Shown: positions 25,040 to 33,533 of the stretch, piece after piece
Layout: every line of letters starts with the position of its first letter
Position numbering within the stretch: the stretch's first letter is position 1
Source of the DNA: Firmicutes bacterium UBA5493
GTDB taxonomy: Bacteria > Bacillota > Limnochordia > Darwinibacteriales > Darwinibacteriaceae
Assembly: GCA_002424045.1 (NCBI GenBank)
Contig: DIPH01000025.1
Coordinates: 62,001-126,000 of the forward strand
Length of the DNA stretch: 64,000 bases
Reading direction: 5' to 3'
Program-made: the position numbers and the translations under genes
Notes under the pieces: model-generated
Databases searched by the model: none
Seen by the model: the letters and a program-made list of their open reading frames with translations, nothing else
Told to the model about the DNA's origin: nothing

Positions 25040-26839
25040 CTATCGTTTCAAGTTCACAAGCTCCTGCAACATTTCATCCGATGTGGTAATGATCCGAGAG
25101 TTGGCCTGAAAGCCTCTCTGGGTAATGATCATCTCGGTAAACTCTTCACTGAGGTCCACATTGGACATTTCCAGCGAACTAGGGGAAATCTGACCGTACC
25201 CTGGTATTCCAGCAGCACCGATTTGGGCTGCTCCAGAGTTTGGCGTATCCACAAACATAGTCGAGCCAGAGCGCTGCAATCCGGCAGGGTTAGCAAATCG
25301 TGCTAGAGCAACCTGCCCAAGGGCCCTGGTCAGACCATTGGAGAAGCTCCCCACAATGACGCCATTTTGGTCAATGGCATAGCTCTCTAAAGCACCACTG
25401 GTGTAACCATTTTGGCCAAGGAACTTACCAGTGAAGGTATCAGCGTACATGGTGAATTCAGAGAAATCAAGTGTGAGCTCTAGATCATAAGCGAGTTCGG
25501 GCTTAAAGGCCACCTGATTCGCTCCTACGCCAGCATAGCTGCCGTCTGGATTGAACTGGATTCGTCGGTCATCTGAAGAAACGATCGGACTGTAATCACG
25601 CATGTACCCTGCTAACACCAAGGAGTCTATTGTTCCACTAGTGGTCACCAGAGAACCCGCTCCAAGAACCTGCCCAAAATCAACGCCAGGTATTATGTGT
25701 GGATCGCTGGGATCTTCAGCGAGAAAGTCCCAAGTGGCTCCGTCATCACTCGTTGTTGCCACGGTAGTACCTGAATCGTCTCTTAGCACTAGCGAATCCG
25801 TTGCAGAATCATGAACGACGTGGTAAGTGCGATCTGCAGTAAGAAGACTTCCTGTACCATCGACGGTTTGATCTGGTAAGCTTTCGAATTCAAGCTTTTT
25901 TGTGAGACTCGCTTCACTCGTCAAAAGCAGATAGCCTTGGTCTGCCATGGCGTTCACATCAGAGCCTGCAGCCAGAGCAGCTTCAAACTCGAATGTAGGG
26001 CCATCACCACTGGTTAACTTGCTGGTCCACATGCGGCCATCAGTACTTGTAGCCACCACTTTGCCAGCCGCATCGCGCATCTCAAGGCCAAGAGCTCCCT
26101 CAAAGACAATGTATCGCCCATTGTTGGCAATCAGGTTGTCATGTGTTGGAATGGCATCACTAACCATAAGCCAATTTGCGTCCCATGTCCAAACATTATC
26201 TGGCATTTTTTCGAGATCGACGGTGATCGTATGCTCCCGTCCGCGAGAGTCATAGACTTGAACGGTGCGCCCCACAACCTCTCCGGCACTGTAACGATTG
26301 TCCAAGTTTCCGGTAAAGTGGACTTTAGTAGTGGCTCTGGGCGTAATGGTTTCAGAAGCGGAGATATACATGGGTTCCAGCGCTGAGTTGGGGTCAATAT
26401 AACCATCACTATCTGCTTTGTAACCCAGGACCCGTTCACCGTTAAGAAGTGAGACCAGGTTACCTTCCGTTCCATTGTCCAAACCAAACATACCAGCTCT
26501 GGTATATTGGCGGTTAGCTCCGTGGCCCAAGACGAAGAACCCTTCTCCCTCAATGGCTAGATCGGTGATATAGCCCGTGGATTGGGTGTTGCCTTGGGTA
26601 TGCTTGACATCGATAGAACCGAGTTGTACTCCCAAACCAATTTGATGCGGATTGGTGCCGCCTCTAGCACCCGTGGGAGCAGTGGCGGCCCGCAGGGTTT
26701 GACTTAACATATCTTGAAACGTTGCCCGCGAAGACTTATATCCTGCGGAGTTGACATTTGCGATATTGTTGCCGATGATGTCCATACGCACTTGGTGCGC
26801 CTTGAGGCCTGCTACACCGGCAAACATCGAACGCATCAT
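25040..26839 (-). CDS. flgE: Flagellar hook protein FlgE with duplicated insert
   Basis: 599 residues, longer than the usual 260-450. The N-terminal D0/D1 (MFAGVAGLKAHQVRMDIIGN, IANVNSAGYKSSRATFQDML) and C-terminal D1/D0 (LSEEFTEMIITQRGFQANSR) form the helical core. The extra length is in the exposed central part (about 220-415), where a unit of the form Y-x-V...L-x-x-R-D-x-x-G-x-x-V-A-T-x-x-D-G-x-x-W occurs at 243-271 and again at 339-370. ATG 26839 with AAAGGAGG at eight bases. Preceded by a four-hairpin intergenic element; followed by motAB. No flbD/swrD gene follows it. Confidence 0.95.
   Translation of the reverse strand: MMRSMFAGVAGLKAHQVRMDIIGNNIANVNSAGYKSSRATFQDMLSQTLRAATAPTGARGGTNPHQIGLGVQLGSIDVKHTQGNTQSTGYITDLAIEGEGFFVLGHGANRQYTRAGMFGLDNGTEGNLVSLLNGERVLGYKADSDGYIDPNSALEPMYISASETITPRATTKVHFTGNLDNRYSAGEVVGRTVQVYDSRGREHTITVDLEKMPDNVWTWDANWLMVSDAIPTHDNLIANNGRYIVFEGALGLEMRDAAGKVVATSTDGRMWTSKLTSGDGPTFEFEAALAAGSDVNAMADQGYLLLTSEASLTKKLEFESLPDQTVDGTGSLLTADRTYHVVHDSATDSLVLRDDSGTTVATTSDDGATWDFLAEDPSDPHIIPGVDFGQVLGAGSLVTTSGTIDSLVLAGYMRDYSPIVSSDDRRIQFNPDGSYAGVGANQVAFKPELAYDLELTLDFSEFTMYADTFTGKFLGQNGYTSGALESYAIDQNGVIVGSFSNGLTRALGQVALARFANPAGLQRSGSTMFVDTPNSGAAQIGAAGIPGYGQISPSSLEMSNVDLSEEFTEMIITQRGFQANSRIITTSDEMLQELVNLKR
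25730..26113 (-). repeat. Internal duplication in FlgE variable domain
   Basis: Two copies of a roughly 30-residue unit within FlgE, residues 243-271 (26113-26027) and 339-370 (25825-25730), each ending VATS/TT-x-DG-x-x-W. Together with similar flanks this looks like duplication of a 95-residue surface module. Confidence 0.6.
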
Positions 26840-26860
26840 AGTTCATTCCTCCTTTGTCAA

Positions 26861-26951
26861 GCCGCCGGCTAGGGCGGCAGTCCCCGCCTTTAGGGGGACA
26901 ACCCACGTCATTCGTTCAGTGGGTGGAGGGCTCCCCGAAGGGTCCAGCCCT
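26861..26951 (-). repeat. Four-hairpin intergenic element upstream of flgE
   Basis: Four consecutive inverted repeats: GCCGCC/GGCGGC (26861-26866, 26873-26878), GTCCCC/GGGGAC (26880-26885, 26894-26899), ACCCAC/GTGGGT (26901-26906, 26919-26924) and AGGGCT/AGCCCT (26927-26932, 26946-26951) with an inner CCC-GAA-GGG. No T tract. The GC-rich stacked stems look like an IS200/IS605-type end or a REP-like element, or a structured leader; no transposase is nearby. Confidence 0.55.
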
Positions 26952-27338
26952 TTACGTAATTACTGCACTATCAATGTGTGTGAACACATTATCCTTGAGG
27001 TTATCACCATCCATGGCCGTGATTACAGTTCGATTGGCCACGCTTACCACTAAGGCAACATTGTCCAATAGAATGAGGGTTTCTCGTCCACCCTTGCTAC
27101 GAGCTTTTTCCACAGCGTCTTCCAAGGTCTTTATCTGTTCCTCAGAGAAATGAATGTTGCGAGCCTCCAATCTCTTGTTGGCATGAGCGGAAAATTTCAC
27201 GGTGCCGTGCTGTAATTTGGTGTCGAGAATCTTGGCAAAGGATCCGTCTTGTCCAGGCACAGGTCTTGTCTTGGGTGCCTGCTTCCGTTGTGTTGGTTGA
27301 ATGGGTAAACCTCTAGGGACCTTAAACTGTTGGTTCAT
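26952..27338 (-). CDS. Flagellar operon protein of the TIGR02530 type
   Basis: 128 residues, soluble. The second half (FSAHANKRLEARNIHFSEEQ, then ALVVSVANRTVITAMDGDNL) matches the conserved pattern of the small flagellar operon protein family seen between flgD and flgE in many Firmicutes; its exact job is not established, and a hook-assembly accessory role is inferred from place. The N-terminus is a Pro/Gln/Lys-rich flexible tail. Starts inside the flgD end (17-base overlap). Confidence 0.8.
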   Translation of the reverse strand: MNQQFKVPRGLPIQPTQRKQAPKTRPVPGQDGSFAKILDTKLQHGTVKFSAHANKRLEARNIHFSEEQIKTLEDAVEKARSKGGRETLILLDNVALVVSVANRTVITAMDGDNLKDNVFTHIDSAVIT

Positions 27339-27768
27339 CTGTCAATCTCTCCCTGATGGCTACTACTTCCCCAAAGTCATAGAGTTTTCCATCCACCATG
27401 ATTTCGGGCCAGCCGTCTTTAAACTGCACTCCCGACACTTTTCCAAACAGACTCTCTCCCTCCCTGGTAAGCAACTCCACGTTTTGACCGATCATCTGCG
27501 TTGCTTGTCCAAGCGCGGTGAGTTTCTGTTGTGCCAGCATCAAATCACCCATATTGGTGTTGAGGTTCTGCATTTGCTCCAAACTGCTGAATTGGGCCAA
27601 CTGTGCAATAAACTCTTTGTCCTCAACGGGACTAATGGGATCTTGGTGCTTCAACTGCGTTATCAAGAGTTGGAGAAATTGATCCTTCCCCAGAACACTA
27701 GGGTCACGCTCCACACCTTCCCGTTGTTTCCTAAGTTGGTCCACAGTACCAACGGTATTTACATACAA
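27322..27768 (-). CDS. flgD: Flagellar hook-capping protein FlgD (short form)
   Basis: 148 residues. Scaffolds hook polymerisation. The N-terminal signature LGKDQFLQLLITQLKHQDP and the EFIAQLAQFSSLEQMQNLN helix are intact; the C-terminal part is short (VSGVQFKDGWPEIMVDGKLYDF is a remnant-like beta region split here as two parts), lacking the full Tudor/Ig-like domains of E. coli FlgD, as in Bacillus. TTG 27768 is preferred because AAGGAGG lies eight bases upstream; GTG 27777 would lie inside that ribosome binding site. Confidence 0.93.
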   Translation of the reverse strand: MYVNTVGTVDQLRKQREGVERDPSVLGKDQFLQLLITQLKHQDPISPVEDKEFIAQLAQFSSLEQMQNLNTNMGDLMLAQQKLTALGQATQMIGQNVELLTREGESLFGKVSGVQFKDGWPEIMVDGKLYDFGEVVAIRERLTDEPTV

Positions 27769-27781
27769 GTTTTTCACCTCC

Positions 27782-29434
27782 TTACACTCTTACATCCACT
27801 TGATTCCAGATACTTCGGCCTAGATAGGCCCTCTCACCAGTGGTTGACTCCTTTTGCAGGCGGCCATGGCTATGTTGTCCTGGTTGTCTCGATTTCGGCT
27901 GTCCTTCGTCATCTGTTCCTTTGTGACCAAGGCCAATACTGACACTAACGTCAGCCATCTGGGTACCGTGCTCCTGAAGCGCCGTTTGCAGCTGAGGGAG
28001 TTGACTGGCAATGACTTCGCGCACGGTTTGGTCTTGGACAACAAACTCTGCCATCATTATGCCCCGCTCCATAGACAACCTGATTTTCAATTCTCCCAAA
28101 TGTTCGGGCTTGAGTTGTATTCGTACTTCACTACGTTCCTTTAGCACCAGAGACTCCATACTTTGGACCAGTTTTGGGAACAAATTCTCCCTGTCCTGAA
28201 AATCCAATACAGCTCGGATCTGCGTATCAGCTTCTGCGCTTTCTACCAAGGGTTCAAACGCTCTAACGTCCGCTGGCAAGACTACTTCACTTGGCGCCTG
28301 CCATGGTCGTTCTCTAGGCGTGTTCTTCGGGGTGAGCACAGTTTCCTCAGTGCGTCCTCCTTGCTGCGAAGTAAACTCTTGGTTCTCCTCCCTGACAGGT
28401 ACTTCAGAAACATCCTGTTTGACCAGACTGAGGGTGTCCAGTTCCTCTTGGGGTTTGGTAGGTGCTTCGTCGGGTTTAGTTGGACCCTCAACTTCCTTAG
28501 GAGCTACCCCCGCAACTTCCCCTAAGGGGCTGGCAGCGACGTCTGTGACCGACATTTTTGGCACTTTTTCTTGCGTCAGTCTTGGATGTGCCTTGAGGGC
28601 GAGCGTAGCATCGAGAAGGGGGGTCTCCACCTCCGGCAATACGAATGCATACCCTTCTGCCTCAACAGTCAGCTGTGGTGCGGGCGCTACCGATTGTTCC
28701 GCGGCGGCTCCTCGCAACATTCGAAGGCTGGGATGCCAGAGTTCTTTGCCGGCCACCGCAATCTCTGGTTTCTCTGAGAGAATGGAGCCATGTTGCGAGA
28801 CTACCTCGTCCATGTTCATGTGGTTTCCCATCACAGGCTTCTCAGCGGTAAGAGAACCTTCACCCGTTGGCAACTCTGGTAGTTTTAGCCCTACTTGTTC
28901 TTGTTCCAGTCCTTGCTCTGGTAGCTTTGGTGCGACTAGAACTTGCTGGTCTAGAAAACGTCCTTCTGCGGCAATAGGTTCTGGAATTTCCCTCTCAAGC
29001 CTCGTCTTTACCTCCCCAAGGTCTGGTGGCTTGAATAGAATGTCCTCAAGCTGCCCAGTGGACTGTCTTGTTTCCGGGGGCTCCACGTACTCTGTTCCTG
29101 TTTTTGCAGAGACTAGAGGTTGAAGCTTCGGTTTGACATCTTCGGCCGCCACAGCAACATCTGGGTTAGCAGCAAGTGGAACAAAAGCGGCTGCTAGCGA
29201 GAAGAGGCTTGGTTCCATCTCTACCTGCTTCTTTTGCTCCGGTAGAACCTCTTCTGTTTCTCGCGCCCTTGGTGATTCCTGTGGCTCCTTACCCTCCTTT
29301 AGATACCTGGTTAGCACCTCCCCGAAGTCCGTAGGCCGCACAGCCCCCTGTTCTTGTGGCAAAGCCACATCCCTTGGAGCCTCAACACTACTTAGAGCCA
29401 TTTGAGCTACTACAAATGGTCCGATTATTATCAC
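27782..29434 (-). CDS. fliK: Flagellar hook-length control protein FliK
   Basis: Up to 550 residues. Long low-complexity Pro/Glu/Val-rich N-terminal ruler region (about 20-430) and the conserved C-terminal Flg_hook domain (about 440-525; VRIQLKPEHLGELKIRLSME, then ASQLPQLQTALQEHG). FliK measures the hook and triggers the FlhB switch. The start is uncertain: AAGGAGGTGA (29440-29431) is a near-perfect ribosome binding site, but the codons at proper distance are ATA (29428) and ATC (29425); GTG 29434 lies inside it and the first ATG is 29401. C-terminal tail is His/Gln/Lys-rich. Confidence 0.88.
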   Translation of the reverse strand: MIIIGPFVVAQMALSSVEAPRDVALPQEQGAVRPTDFGEVLTRYLKEGKEPQESPRARETEEVLPEQKKQVEMEPSLFSLAAAFVPLAANPDVAVAAEDVKPKLQPLVSAKTGTEYVEPPETRQSTGQLEDILFKPPDLGEVKTRLEREIPEPIAAEGRFLDQQVLVAPKLPEQGLEQEQVGLKLPELPTGEGSLTAEKPVMGNHMNMDEVVSQHGSILSEKPEIAVAGKELWHPSLRMLRGAAAEQSVAPAPQLTVEAEGYAFVLPEVETPLLDATLALKAHPRLTQEKVPKMSVTDVAASPLGEVAGVAPKEVEGPTKPDEAPTKPQEELDTLSLVKQDVSEVPVREENQEFTSQQGGRTEETVLTPKNTPRERPWQAPSEVVLPADVRAFEPLVESAEADTQIRAVLDFQDRENLFPKLVQSMESLVLKERSEVRIQLKPEHLGELKIRLSMERGIMMAEFVVQDQTVREVIASQLPQLQTALQEHGTQMADVSVSIGLGHKGTDDEGQPKSRQPGQHSHGRLQKESTTGERAYLGRSIWNQVDVRV

Positions 29435-29456
29435 CTCCTTTCAATGGATATTCCAT

Positions 29457-30008
29457 CTATTTACTGGCCTGCCCGAGTTGCTCACTAAGGGCCACAGCCA
29501 GATTAGTTGGCAATTCTACGAGAATACTAGCTGCATCCTGCATGTCCATGCTCAAAAGGACATCCAAAACCAGCTTTTGATCGAGTTTCTCCAGGATCTG
29601 GGCTGCATCTGCTGCAGTCATCTCCGTGTAGAGGGAGGCTAGGGTTTGAATATTTCGATGCTGTTCCTGTTCTCGCTGTAGCCGAGCGAATGCCTCATTG
29701 ATACTGGCCTCTCGAGCATCGAGTTGCACAGCCCTTTGGTCTAGTTGCTGCTGGTCTGTCCGCAATTTTGCCTCTCGGGCGTCTAGCTCCGCCATTTGAC
29801 GCTGCAATTCCTCCTGTTGAACCGCGACCCAACTCTCAGCGTCCTGACCAACGGCATAGACTTTGAGGTGCGGCTCAATCCATCCCACCTTCATACCTAA
29901 ATCCCAAAAAAGGGCAGGTCCATCAATCACGCCAGTAAAGGCGAATATACCGAAGGCGACTGACATTGCTACAAGGAGAAGTATAATCACCAAAACCCAT
30001 TTGCGCAC
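29457..30008 (-). CDS. MotE/YlxF-like flagellar membrane protein with MgtE-N-like tail
   Basis: 183 residues: one N-terminal membrane helix (WVLVIILLLVAMSVAFGIFA), an extracytoplasmic coiled coil (about 60-118, rich in Gln/Glu/Leu) and a C-terminal helical domain (120-180; TEMTAADAAQILEKLDQKL, then DMQDAASILVELPTNLAV) like the MgtE N-domain/FliG helical repeats. Its place between fliJ and fliK matches B. subtilis YlxF and the MotE/motility chaperone family. Exact function not shown. Confidence 0.8.
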   Translation of the reverse strand: MRKWVLVIILLLVAMSVAFGIFAFTGVIDGPALFWDLGMKVGWIEPHLKVYAVGQDAESWVAVQQEELQRQMAELDAREAKLRTDQQQLDQRAVQLDAREASINEAFARLQREQEQHRNIQTLASLYTEMTAADAAQILEKLDQKLVLDVLLSMDMQDAASILVELPTNLAVALSEQLGQASK

Positions 30009-30020
30009 AAGAGTACCTCC

Positions 30021-30443
30021 CTAACCAAGTAAGTGCGAACGCATATCATCTAAGACTTGTTGTTCTTTTCGTTGCTCTTCTTTCACAAAGGAGGCGTATT
30101 GTTTGTCGCGCAAAGTGAGCACTTTCTTGGTTTCCTTTCTTGCCCTCAACCACGCCTCTTTTGCTTCACTCGTTATTCGTTCTTGTTCCATAAGCCTTGA
30201 AACCTGCCGTTCAATTCTCAACTTCAAAACATTGAGAAATGAATACATGGCCTGTCGCATTTCGATGTCAGATTGCTGATATCCAAAGTCTTTAATTTCT
30301 TGTTCCTGTTCTTCAAGGTGAGCAAGCTTGAGCCTTTCCTCTCTTGCTAAACGCTCTTGTAGTGCCCATTCATTCTTGGCCCGTTCTTCGAGAATTTCCC
30401 GCACACTCAAGACTTTTTCAAGTCGGAATTTAAAGGCTACCAT
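30021..30443 (-). CDS. fliJ: Flagellar export chaperone FliJ
   Basis: 140 residues, almost entirely charged coiled coil (VAFKFRLEKVLSVREILEE at the N-terminus is the family hallmark). FliJ links the FliI ATPase to FlhA. ATG 30443 has GGGAGC about 8 bases upstream; ATG 30461 overlaps fliI and is less likely. Confidence 0.9.
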   Translation of the reverse strand: MVAFKFRLEKVLSVREILEERAKNEWALQERLAREERLKLAHLEEQEQEIKDFGYQQSDIEMRQAMYSFLNVLKLRIERQVSRLMEQERITSEAKEAWLRARKETKKVLTLRDKQYASFVKEEQRKEQQVLDDMRSHLLG

Positions 30444-30457
30444 GTACCCAGCTCCCA

Positions 30458-31789
30458 TCATTCATTGCTCAAGACCTGCTCCAATCGGGCTAAAGTGTCA
30501 GACCATGCAGACGCCTCAGTTACCTCTTGTCGCAAAAACGCTGTGATACCCGGATGAAGGCCAATAGCTGCGTCAATCTGTGGGCTAGAACCTGGCGCAT
30601 AAGCCCCAATGTTGATCAGGTCCTCTGCATCGGCATACGTAGCCATGGAGGCCCTGATCTGCCCAGCTAAAGTCTGGTGCTCCTTGCTTGAGACCTCAGT
30701 CATAAGCCGGCTTACACTAGCGAGAACATCAATAGCGGGATAATGATTCTTTTCGGCCAAGGCCCGGCTCAGTACGATGTGCCCATCAAGGATTCCCCGC
30801 ACTGTATCACTAACAGGCTCGTTGAAATCATCACCCTCAACCAACACCGTGTAAAAAGCAGTAATCGTCCCCACTCGTCCTGGACCTGTCCTTTCCAAAA
30901 TACGAGGCAGAAGAGCGAAAACCGATGGGGTATAGCCGCGGGTTGCAGGGGGTTCGCCAGTAGCTAGACCCACTTCCCTTTGTGCAAGTGCCAGTCTTGT
31001 GACGGAGTCCATGACAAAAAGTACGTCTCGACCACGATCGCGGAAATACTCCGCAATCGTGGTGGCAACCATGGCCCCCTTTATGCGCACTAGGGCAGGT
31101 TGGTCAGAAGTGGCAACCACTACAACTGAACGAGCCATACCTTCTGGACCAAGATCCCTTTCTAGAAACTCCCGAACCTCCCGACCACGCTCTCCAATTA
31201 AGGCAATCACATTCACATCAGCCTCTGTGTTGCGGGCCATCATACCTAAGAGTGTGCTTTTTCCCACGCCACTCCCTGCAAAGACACCGATTCTCTGTCC
31301 TCTACCGCAGGTCAACAGTCCATCTATCGCTCGCACTCCCACCGAGAGAGGCGATTTAATGCGTTGTCGCTCTAAGGGCTTTGGAATCTTTCCCTGTACG
31401 GAGAGTTGTTTCGCGGCCGGCACATGGCCTTTTCCATCCATGGGGCGTCCTAATCCATCGAGGACCCGGCCTAACAGCCCATCACTGACAGAGACTGTTA
31501 AAGGAGAGCCTGTGGCCATAACCAAGCTTCCAGGACCCACCCCAGTCAACTCCGAAAGGGGCATTAAGAGCACCTTCTGATCTCTGAAGCCAACCACCTC
31601 TGCGGGAATTCCTCTTCCGCGGCGAGGTTGAATCAAACAGAGATCACCGATATTTGTGGTAGGACCCATGGACTCGATTGTAAGTCCCACTACCTGGCTG
31701 ACCCGCCCACTGTGGATGGTATCATCCAATTGTGCTAAATGTCGCTCATAATGCGCCACCCTGGGCGTTAACTCGTCAGTGTTTCTCAT
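30458..31789 (-). CDS. fliI: Flagellum-specific ATPase FliI
   Basis: 443 residues, F1-beta-like hexameric ATPase of the export apparatus. Walker A AGSGVGKST (171-179), ALIGERGREVREF, Walker B VLFVMDSVTRLALAQRE, and PATRGYTPSVFALLPRILER are typical and separate FliI from F1-beta. The start ATG 31789 overlaps fliH by 14 bases. Confidence 0.97.
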   Translation of the reverse strand: MRNTDELTPRVAHYERHLAQLDDTIHSGRVSQVVGLTIESMGPTTNIGDLCLIQPRRGRGIPAEVVGFRDQKVLLMPLSELTGVGPGSLVMATGSPLTVSVSDGLLGRVLDGLGRPMDGKGHVPAAKQLSVQGKIPKPLERQRIKSPLSVGVRAIDGLLTCGRGQRIGVFAGSGVGKSTLLGMMARNTEADVNVIALIGERGREVREFLERDLGPEGMARSVVVVATSDQPALVRIKGAMVATTIAEYFRDRGRDVLFVMDSVTRLALAQREVGLATGEPPATRGYTPSVFALLPRILERTGPGRVGTITAFYTVLVEGDDFNEPVSDTVRGILDGHIVLSRALAEKNHYPAIDVLASVSRLMTEVSSKEHQTLAGQIRASMATYADAEDLINIGAYAPGSSPQIDAAIGLHPGITAFLRQEVTEASAWSDTLARLEQVLSNE

Positions 31790-32522
31790 CGTACAGCACT
31801 TCCATTAAACTCTTGCCTAGTTTGCCAAGTCTTTGCTCAAGACGGGCATCAATGAGTCCATTCTCGGACTCAATCAGACATCCACCTTGGCTTAGACCTG
31901 GATCCTGCTGAAAAATCACTTTCGTTCTCGTTGTAACATGCAATCTGTCTTCCTGTTCTTTGATTAAAGAATAATCTATGGGATTCACGTACACGACAAT
32001 CTCGTGAACTGTCCCTAGGGATTGCAGTGCATCGTTGATCATAGGTTCAAGCCAGGAAATATCGTCAGCAATAGTCTTCCTCACTATTTTATCGGCAAGA
32101 AGGAGGCTGAGCTTTAGAACGTCCTCTTCAAGAGCAGCTAGACCACTTGCTCGCAAGCGGACTCCTTCCTCCACAGTGTTTTGAAATAACTCCAGCAAGC
32201 CCTGGGCTTCTTGGAGCGCCTTTTCTTGCCCATCGACCAAACCTTCTTCGTAGCCCTGGGCATAGCCCTCTTCCTTGGTCTTAAGACGGAGTGTCTCCAA
32301 TTCCTCCTCGACCTTATATAAGCGGAGCTGGGCTTCTTCTTCAGCCTGCCGAACAATGTCCTCCGCTTGGCGCTTAGCATCTCCGATTAGATTTGAGCCG
32401 TCGAGGATGGTGCCTCCAGAGGGGCTTGGGCTATTCCCCTCTACAGAGATGGCAGGAATCACGGTATCGGTATCGTCTGTCACCAAAACCTTCAAATCCG
32501 CAGCCTTAATGATTCTAGACAA
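31776..32522 (-). CDS. fliH: Flagellar assembly protein FliH
   Basis: 248 residues. Regulates and tethers FliI. Long coiled coil (about 50-105, ending YAQGYEEGLVDGQEKALQEA with the GxxxG-like pattern) and a C-terminal V-type ATPase subunit E-like domain (about 130-245; ADKIVRKTIADD). TTG start at 32522 overlaps the fliG end by 8 bases. The N-terminus carries the small patch that in relatives binds FliN. Confidence 0.92.
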   Translation of the reverse strand: MSRIIKAADLKVLVTDDTDTVIPAISVEGNSPSPSGGTILDGSNLIGDAKRQAEDIVRQAEEEAQLRLYKVEEELETLRLKTKEEGYAQGYEEGLVDGQEKALQEAQGLLELFQNTVEEGVRLRASGLAALEEDVLKLSLLLADKIVRKTIADDISWLEPMINDALQSLGTVHEIVVYVNPIDYSLIKEQEDRLHVTTRTKVIFQQDPGLSQGGCLIESENGLIDARLEQRLGKLGKSLMEVLYDEKH

Positions 32523-33522
32523 TCACCTCGTCCTCCCCTCCTCGCGCGATAATAATCTCACCGGTGTCTTCCAGACGACGAATCGTGGCAACGATCTTCT
32601 GCTGCGTTTCTTCAATATCGCGCAAACGAGCGGGTCCCATAAATTCAATGTCTTCCCGCAACATCTCAGCAGCACGCTTGGACATATTCTTAAATATCCG
32701 GGATGAGACTTCTTCACTAGCAGTTTTCAGCGCTAAAGCCAGGTCTTTAGAATCCACCTCGCGCAGAACCTTCTGAATAGAACGGTCATCAAGAATAATG
32801 ATGTCTTCAAAGACAAACATCCGCTTGCGAATCTCTTCCGCAAGCTCCGGTTCTTCCTGTTCAAGGGAATCAATGATGGTCTTTTCTGTGGAGCGGTCGA
32901 CCATATTTAGAATATCTACGGCGGCTTCAATTCCTCCAGCGATCGTGTAATCATCCACAACAAAGGCAGAGAGTCTTTGTTCTAGAGTGTTTTCAATTTC
33001 CTGCAGAACCTCTGGTGTGGTACGATCGAGTTTAGCCAAGCGCCGCGCCACATTCACTTGGAGCTCCGGACTTAAGGAAGACAATATCAAACCAGCCTGC
33101 TCGGGATGGAGGTACGCCAAGATAAGTGCAATGGTTTGGGGATGCTCATTTTGGATAAAGTTCAATAACTGACCGGGGTCGGTCTTGCGGGCAAAATCAA
33201 AGGGGCGCACCTGCAACGATGCGGTCAGCCGGTTGATAATATCATCGGCTTTGGCTGCACCTAAGGCCTTTTCCAGGAGTTCTCTGGCATATTCGATACC
33301 ACCGTGTTCAAGGTATTCCCGAGCCACCACAAGTTCATGGAACTCTTCCAGCACAGAGTCTCTTTGGTCTGGCTGAACCCTTTTCAAACTTGCTATTTCC
33401 AGAGTTAGGTCTTCAATTTCTTCCTCCTTGAGATGCTTAAAGACCAGGGACGAAATCTCTGGGCGTAAACTAACCAAGAGTATTGCTGCTTTTTGTTTCC
33501 CGCTCATTTTTCGAGCCCTCAT
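32515..33522 (-). CDS. fliG: Flagellar motor switch protein FliG
   Basis: 335 residues. Transmits torque between MotA and the MS ring. N, middle and C domains are complete; the EHPQT motif (about 126-130) and the charged C-terminal torque helix region (FVFEDIIILDDRSIQKVLRE, KNMSKRAAEMLREDIEFMGP) are clear. ATG 33522 sits seven bases after AGGGGG; the adjacent GTG 33525 is possible. Confidence 0.96.
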   Translation of the reverse strand: MRARKMSGKQKAAILLVSLRPEISSLVFKHLKEEEIEDLTLEIASLKRVQPDQRDSVLEEFHELVVAREYLEHGGIEYARELLEKALGAAKADDIINRLTASLQVRPFDFARKTDPGQLLNFIQNEHPQTIALILAYLHPEQAGLILSSLSPELQVNVARRLAKLDRTTPEVLQEIENTLEQRLSAFVVDDYTIAGGIEAAVDILNMVDRSTEKTIIDSLEQEEPELAEEIRKRMFVFEDIIILDDRSIQKVLREVDSKDLALALKTASEEVSSRIFKNMSKRAAEMLREDIEFMGPARLRDIEETQQKIVATIRRLEDTGEIIIARGGEDEVIV

Positions 33523-33533
33523 CACCAGACCCC

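Noticed and set aside
26861..26951. A complete IS200/IS605 element
   Set aside because: No TnpA or TnpB coding sequence on either side; only end-like palindromes, so at most a remnant or mini-element.
28320..29123. Long plus-strand open frame (about 267 codons) inside fliK
   Set aside because: Antisense to the repetitive Pro/Glu/Val-rich fliK region; composition is Ser/Thr-rich with no domain or ribosome binding site. Shadow of fliK codon bias.
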